Program-made: the position numbers and the translations under genes
The notes under the pieces: generated by a model
Database searches by the model: none
Told to the model about the DNA's origin: nothing
Seen by the model: the letters and a program-made list of their open reading frames with translations, nothing else
Part shown: positions 5,813 to 8,270 of the stretch, in pieces
How positions within the stretch are numbered: the stretch's first letter is position 1
How the letters are laid out: each line of letters starts with the position of its first letter
Assembly (NCBI GenBank): GCA_001796935.1
Contig: MGNX01000016.1
Location: 1-8,270, forward strand
From: Chloroflexi bacterium RBG_16_60_22
GTDB taxonomy: Bacteria; Chloroflexota; Dehalococcoidia; Dehalococcoidales; RBG-16-60-22
Length of the DNA stretch: 8,270 nt
Reading direction: 5' to 3'

Positions 5813-6223
5813 ATGGCAGGCACGAGACACAAAGCCAGGACGGTGGCCCTCCAGGCCCTTTACGAAATCGACTCCGCAGGGCGGAAACCGGAGACGGTGG
5901 TGGCACGCCTCCTCGGCGAGACGGAGCTTTCCGGGGAGTACAACGACTTCGTCCGCAGCCTGGTCGAGGGCGTTATCCGGCACCGGGACGACATCGACGC
6001 CAGTATCCACCGTTTCGCCCCGGCCTGGCCGGTGGCCCAGATAGCGATAATCGACCGTAACATTCTCCGACTTGCAATCTTGGAGATTTTATTCGATAAT
6101 AAAGTACCGGTAAAAGTAGCCGTAAACGAAGCGGTTGAGCTGGCGAAGGCCTTTGGCAGCGAGAACTCCTCCAGATTTGTCAACGGAGTCCTGGGGTCGG
6201 TAAGCACGCTGGCCAGCCGCTAG
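5813..6223 (+). CDS. nusB: Transcription antitermination factor NusB
   Basis: NusB binds boxA RNA with NusE (ribosomal protein S10) and keeps RNA polymerase going through rRNA operons. The 136-residue product matches the all-helical family throughout: TRHKARTVALQALYEID at the N-terminus (the arginine-rich boxA-binding helix), IAIIDRNILRLAILEILFD in the middle (about residues 79-97), and the signature VPVKVAVNEAVELAKAFG followed by SSRFVNGVLG near the end. An open frame extends back to GTG 5732, but I choose ATG 5813 because it gives the normal N-terminus and lies just after the predicted start of transcription. No strong Shine-Dalgarno is seen before it. It is followed after 25 bp by acpP on the same strand, probably one transcript. 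Confidence 0.95.
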   Translation: MAGTRHKARTVALQALYEIDSAGRKPETVVARLLGETELSGEYNDFVRSLVEGVIRHRDDIDASIHRFAPAWPVAQIAIIDRNILRLAILEILFDNKVPVKVAVNEAVELAKAFGSENSSRFVNGVLGSVSTLASR

Positions 6224-6248
6224 AAACAGTGACGAAGGGGGATACGAA

Positions 6249-6509
6249 GTGGCCACTATTTTTGAGAAAATTAAAGGCATCGTCGTGGAGCAGCTGGGTG
6301 TCGAGGAGGGGGACGTGGTGCCCACGGCCAGCTTTGTTGAGGACTTAGGCGCCGATTCACTCGACCTGGTAGAACTCATCATGTCCCTGGAAGAGGAGTT
6401 CAGCAGCGACGACCGTAAAGTCGAGATACCGGATGAAGCCGCGGAGAAAATAGTGACCATCCAGGACGCTATCGACTATATCAAAGACCAGGGTGTGAAG
6501 GACAGCTAA
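6249..6509 (+). CDS. acpP: Acyl carrier protein
   Basis: This is the 86-residue acidic carrier that holds growing acyl chains on a 4'-phosphopantetheine arm during fatty acid synthesis. The attachment serine is Ser37 in EDLGADSLDLVELIM, an almost textbook ACP motif, and the rest of the four-helix fold is recognisable (FEKIKGIVVEQLGV at the start, IPDEAAEKIVTIQDAIDYIK at the end). The start is GTG 6249, with AAGGGGG (6235-6241) seven bases upstream. It is probably cotranscribed with nusB, 25 bp before it. No fatty acid synthesis gene is visible next to it; the following genes are convergent purine genes 30 bp away, and I see no terminator hairpin in that gap. Confidence 0.95.
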   Translation: MATIFEKIKGIVVEQLGVEEGDVVPTASFVEDLGADSLDLVELIMSLEEEFSSDDRKVEIPDEAAEKIVTIQDAIDYIKDQGVKDS

Positions 6510-6539
6510 GTCTCACCCGGCACCACCACCATTAACTCA

Positions 6540-7310
6540 TCAGATACCTTTTGCCCAGGCCACGGCATTGGTAAACACCTTCAGGCCGTCCCCATGTTCC
6601 CGGGGTGTCTCCCGTGTCCACCGCGGGTGCTGCGTCCAGCGGATAAAGCGCTCCGGGTGCGGCATCAGCGCGAAGATACGCCCGGAGGCATCGCAGATTC
6701 CGGCGATATCCTGCATTGAGCCGTTGGGGTTATGAGGGTAGCCCGCCGCTAAATTACCCCTGGCGTCAACGTACTGCACGACGATGTTCAGCTTATCGGC
6801 CATGCCCGGCTCCGCCAGCAGCTTTCCCTCGCCGTGGGCCACCGGGAGATACATGCCCCGCATCCCCCGCGTGAAGACGCAGGGGCTTTTTTCGTTGACC
6901 TTCAGGTAAATCCAGCGGCATTCGAAGCGGCCGGAATCGTTATTGGTCAGGGTGACCGGCCGGGTGCCCGCTCCTTCCAGGCCGGGTAAAAACCCCGCCT
7001 TGACCAGCACCTGGAAGCCGTTACAGATACCCAGGACGAGCTTGCCGTCAGCCACGAATTTGCGGATATCCTCTCCCAGCCTGAGCCGGATTTCATTGGC
7101 CATTATTTTTCCGGCGGCGATGTCATCGCCGTAGGTGAAGCCACCGGGAATGACCAGTACCTGGTAGTCGGCCAGCTTCTTTTCCCCCCGGAAAAGCGCG
7201 TTGACCAGCGCGGCATCCACCCCGGCGCCGGCCCGCTCGAAGGCCACCCGCGTCTCGAAGTCGCAGTTGGTCCCGGGGGCCATCAGTATTAAAACTTTTA
7301 CTCTGGCCAT
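6540..7310 (-). CDS. purQ: Phosphoribosylformylglycinamidine synthase, glutaminase subunit
   Basis: PurQ is the class I glutamine amidotransferase subunit that releases ammonia from glutamine for PurL in the fourth step of purine synthesis. The 256-residue protein shows the catalytic triad: Cys96 in the nucleophile elbow LGICNGFQVL, and His218 and Glu220 in MPHPERF. Other family stretches include APGTNCDFET (11-20) and VIPGGFTYGDDIAAGKI (53-69). The length is somewhat above the 225-230 residues of Bacillus PurQ, with an extended C-terminus (RFIRWTQHPRWTRETPREHG) typical of another PurQ subgroup that I recall from archaea and anaerobes. The start is ATG 7310; GGTGAG, overlapping the purL stop, is the likely ribosome site. 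It follows purL by seven bases, so the pair is one operon. Confidence 0.95.
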   Translation of the reverse strand: MARVKVLILMAPGTNCDFETRVAFERAGAGVDAALVNALFRGEKKLADYQVLVIPGGFTYGDDIAAGKIMANEIRLRLGEDIRKFVADGKLVLGICNGFQVLVKAGFLPGLEGAGTRPVTLTNNDSGRFECRWIYLKVNEKSPCVFTRGMRGMYLPVAHGEGKLLAEPGMADKLNIVVQYVDARGNLAAGYPHNPNGSMQDIAGICDASGRIFALMPHPERFIRWTQHPRWTRETPREHGDGLKVFTNAVAWAKGI

Positions 7311-7317
7311 TTTATAC

Positions 7318-8270
7318 TCACCACTTTAGCGGTTTCTGCCAGGCTTCTTTCAATTCGGATATGGTCGCCTGCAAAATCTTTTTACCATCCCGACCGTACA
7401 CCTCGAAAGCGCCGCCGTCAGTAACCCGCCCGATTTCGGCGAAGGCGGTGCCGGACATGGCTTTTTGGAAGTCCTTCTTCTTTTCCGGGGATACCTCCAC
7501 CAGGAAGCGCGAGTTCGACTCTGCGAAGAGAATAAGGTCGTCGCGTTCGATGGGCTCCGCCAGGGGGACATCCTTGAGATTGAGGGTCATGCCGAGGCCG
7601 CCGGCGAAGGCCATCTCCGCCGCCGCCACCCCGATACCCCCCTCGGAGCAGTCGTGGCAGGCGCGGACCAGTCCTTTCGCCGTGGCCGAGGACAGGGCGT
7701 CCATGAGCTTTTTACCCGTTTCCGGATAGACTTTAGGGACGCGGCTGCCGATGTGCCCGCGGATGGCGTAATAATGCGAGCCACCGAGCTCTTTCCGCGT
7801 GTCCCCGACGATGTAAATGAGGTCGCCGGCCTGCTTGCAGTCCATCGTGACGGCCCTGTTGACGTCTTTCATCACGCCCATCGCCGAGATGAGCAGGGTC
7901 GGCGGGATGCAGATACTCTCCTTGCCGGTCTCGTACTCGTTATAGAGGCTGTCCTTGCCGGAGATGAAGGGCGTCCCGTAAACGATAGCGGTATCATAGC
8001 AGGCCCGGGCCGCCCGCACCAGCTGGCCGAGGCGGTCCGGCTTCTCCGGGTTGCCCCAGCAGAAGTTGTCCAGCAGGGCGACCTCCTCCAGGCTGCCGCC
8101 GACGGCGACGACCTGCCGCAGGGCCTCGTCGATGGCCGAGGCGGCCATCCAGTAGGTATCGATGTCCCCGTATTTGGGGTTGATGCCGTTGGCGATGATG
8201 ATGCCTATATCGGAGTCCGGGAGGGGGCGGATAACGGCGGCATCGCCGGGGCCGTCGCCGGAGGCACCGA
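7318..8270 (-). CDS. purL: Phosphoribosylformylglycinamidine synthase, synthetase subunit, C-terminal part
   Basis: PurL makes FGAM from FGAR, ATP and ammonia supplied by PurQ. Only the C-terminal 316 residues are inside the window; the frame is open through the right edge (first full codon at 8268), so the start lies beyond it. The visible part covers the second AIR-synthase-like half: GDGPGDAAVIRPL and IIIANGINPKYGDIDTYWM at the edge, then LLDNFCWGNPEKPDRLGQL, FISGKDSLYNEY and CHDCSEGGIGVAAAEMAFAGG, which form the fold shared with PurM and SelD. The methionine at 8148 is internal, as conserved PurL sequence continues upstream of it. It precedes purQ by seven bases. No purS is visible; it could lie beyond the edge, or the enzyme may be a longer form. 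Confidence 0.95.
   Translation of the reverse strand, partial: GASGDGPGDAAVIRPLPDSDIGIIIANGINPKYGDIDTYWMAASAIDEALRQVVAVGGSLEEVALLDNFCWGNPEKPDRLGQLVRAARACYDTAIVYGTPFISGKDSLYNEYETGKESICIPPTLLISAMGVMKDVNRAVTMDCKQAGDLIYIVGDTRKELGGSHYYAIRGHIGSRVPKVYPETGKKLMDALSSATAKGLVRACHDCSEGGIGVAAAEMAFAGGLGMTLNLKDVPLAEPIERDDLILFAESNSRFLVEVSPEKKKDFQKAMSGTAFAEIGRVTDGGAFEVYGRDGKKILQATISELKEAWQKPLKW

Noticed and set aside
6510..6539. Terminator between acpP and purQ
   Set aside because: The 30-base gap contains a short CACC repeat but no inverted repeat or T-run.
1..8270. CRISPR array, tRNA, rRNA, toxin-antitoxin pair or defence operon
   Set aside because: No direct-repeat array, cloverleaf, rRNA stretch or recognisable defence protein was seen; the only unknown gene is the truncated one at the left edge, too little to assign.

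Overview
This window reads as a stretch of housekeeping chromosome from a moderately GC-rich bacterium, probably a member of the Dehalococcoidia (Chloroflexota) or a relative. That placement is an inference from two things: a LeuC/LeuD-type hydro-lyase pair followed by an isocitrate dehydrogenase-like gene, and the style of the neighbouring genes. No rRNA or other firm phylogenetic marker is present. I found no RNA gene, CRISPR array, transposase or recognisable defence system.

Layout. Positions 1-434 hold the 3' end of an unrecognised gene in AT-rich DNA (about 35% GC by hand count). Exactly where the next gene starts (419) the composition switches to roughly 60-65% GC. Positions 419-3393 (+) carry an aconitase/isopropylmalate dehydratase large subunit (with a one-base frameshift near 688), its small subunit, and a decarboxylating dehydrogenase with isocitrate-type active-site residues. 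Together these look like a citrate-to-2-oxoglutarate module more than leucine synthesis. A small HIT-family gene (3480-3830, +) follows and ends tail to tail, stop codon over stop codon, with a minus-strand set transcribed as NAD kinase -> GNAT acetyltransferase -> Nudix hydrolase (5667-3827).

Divergent promoters between 5700 and 5800 drive NAD kinase leftward and nusB-acpP rightward (5813-6509). From 6540 to the right end the minus strand carries purL (cut by the window edge) followed by purQ, two parts of the FGAM synthetase of purine synthesis.

Two non-coding repeats stand out: a 74-bp imperfect palindrome between the small subunit and the dehydrogenase (2196-2269), and a hairpin-rich repeat (about 3406-3481) that runs into the start of the HIT gene and appears to supply its ribosome binding site and TTG start. 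Non-ATG starts are common (TTG for dehydrogenase, HIT and Nudix; GTG for NAD kinase, GNAT and acpP). I see no convincing undescribed system. The points most worth checking are the composition junction at the left end, the frameshift, the substrate assignment of the hydro-lyase/dehydrogenase trio and the repeat-derived start of the HIT gene.
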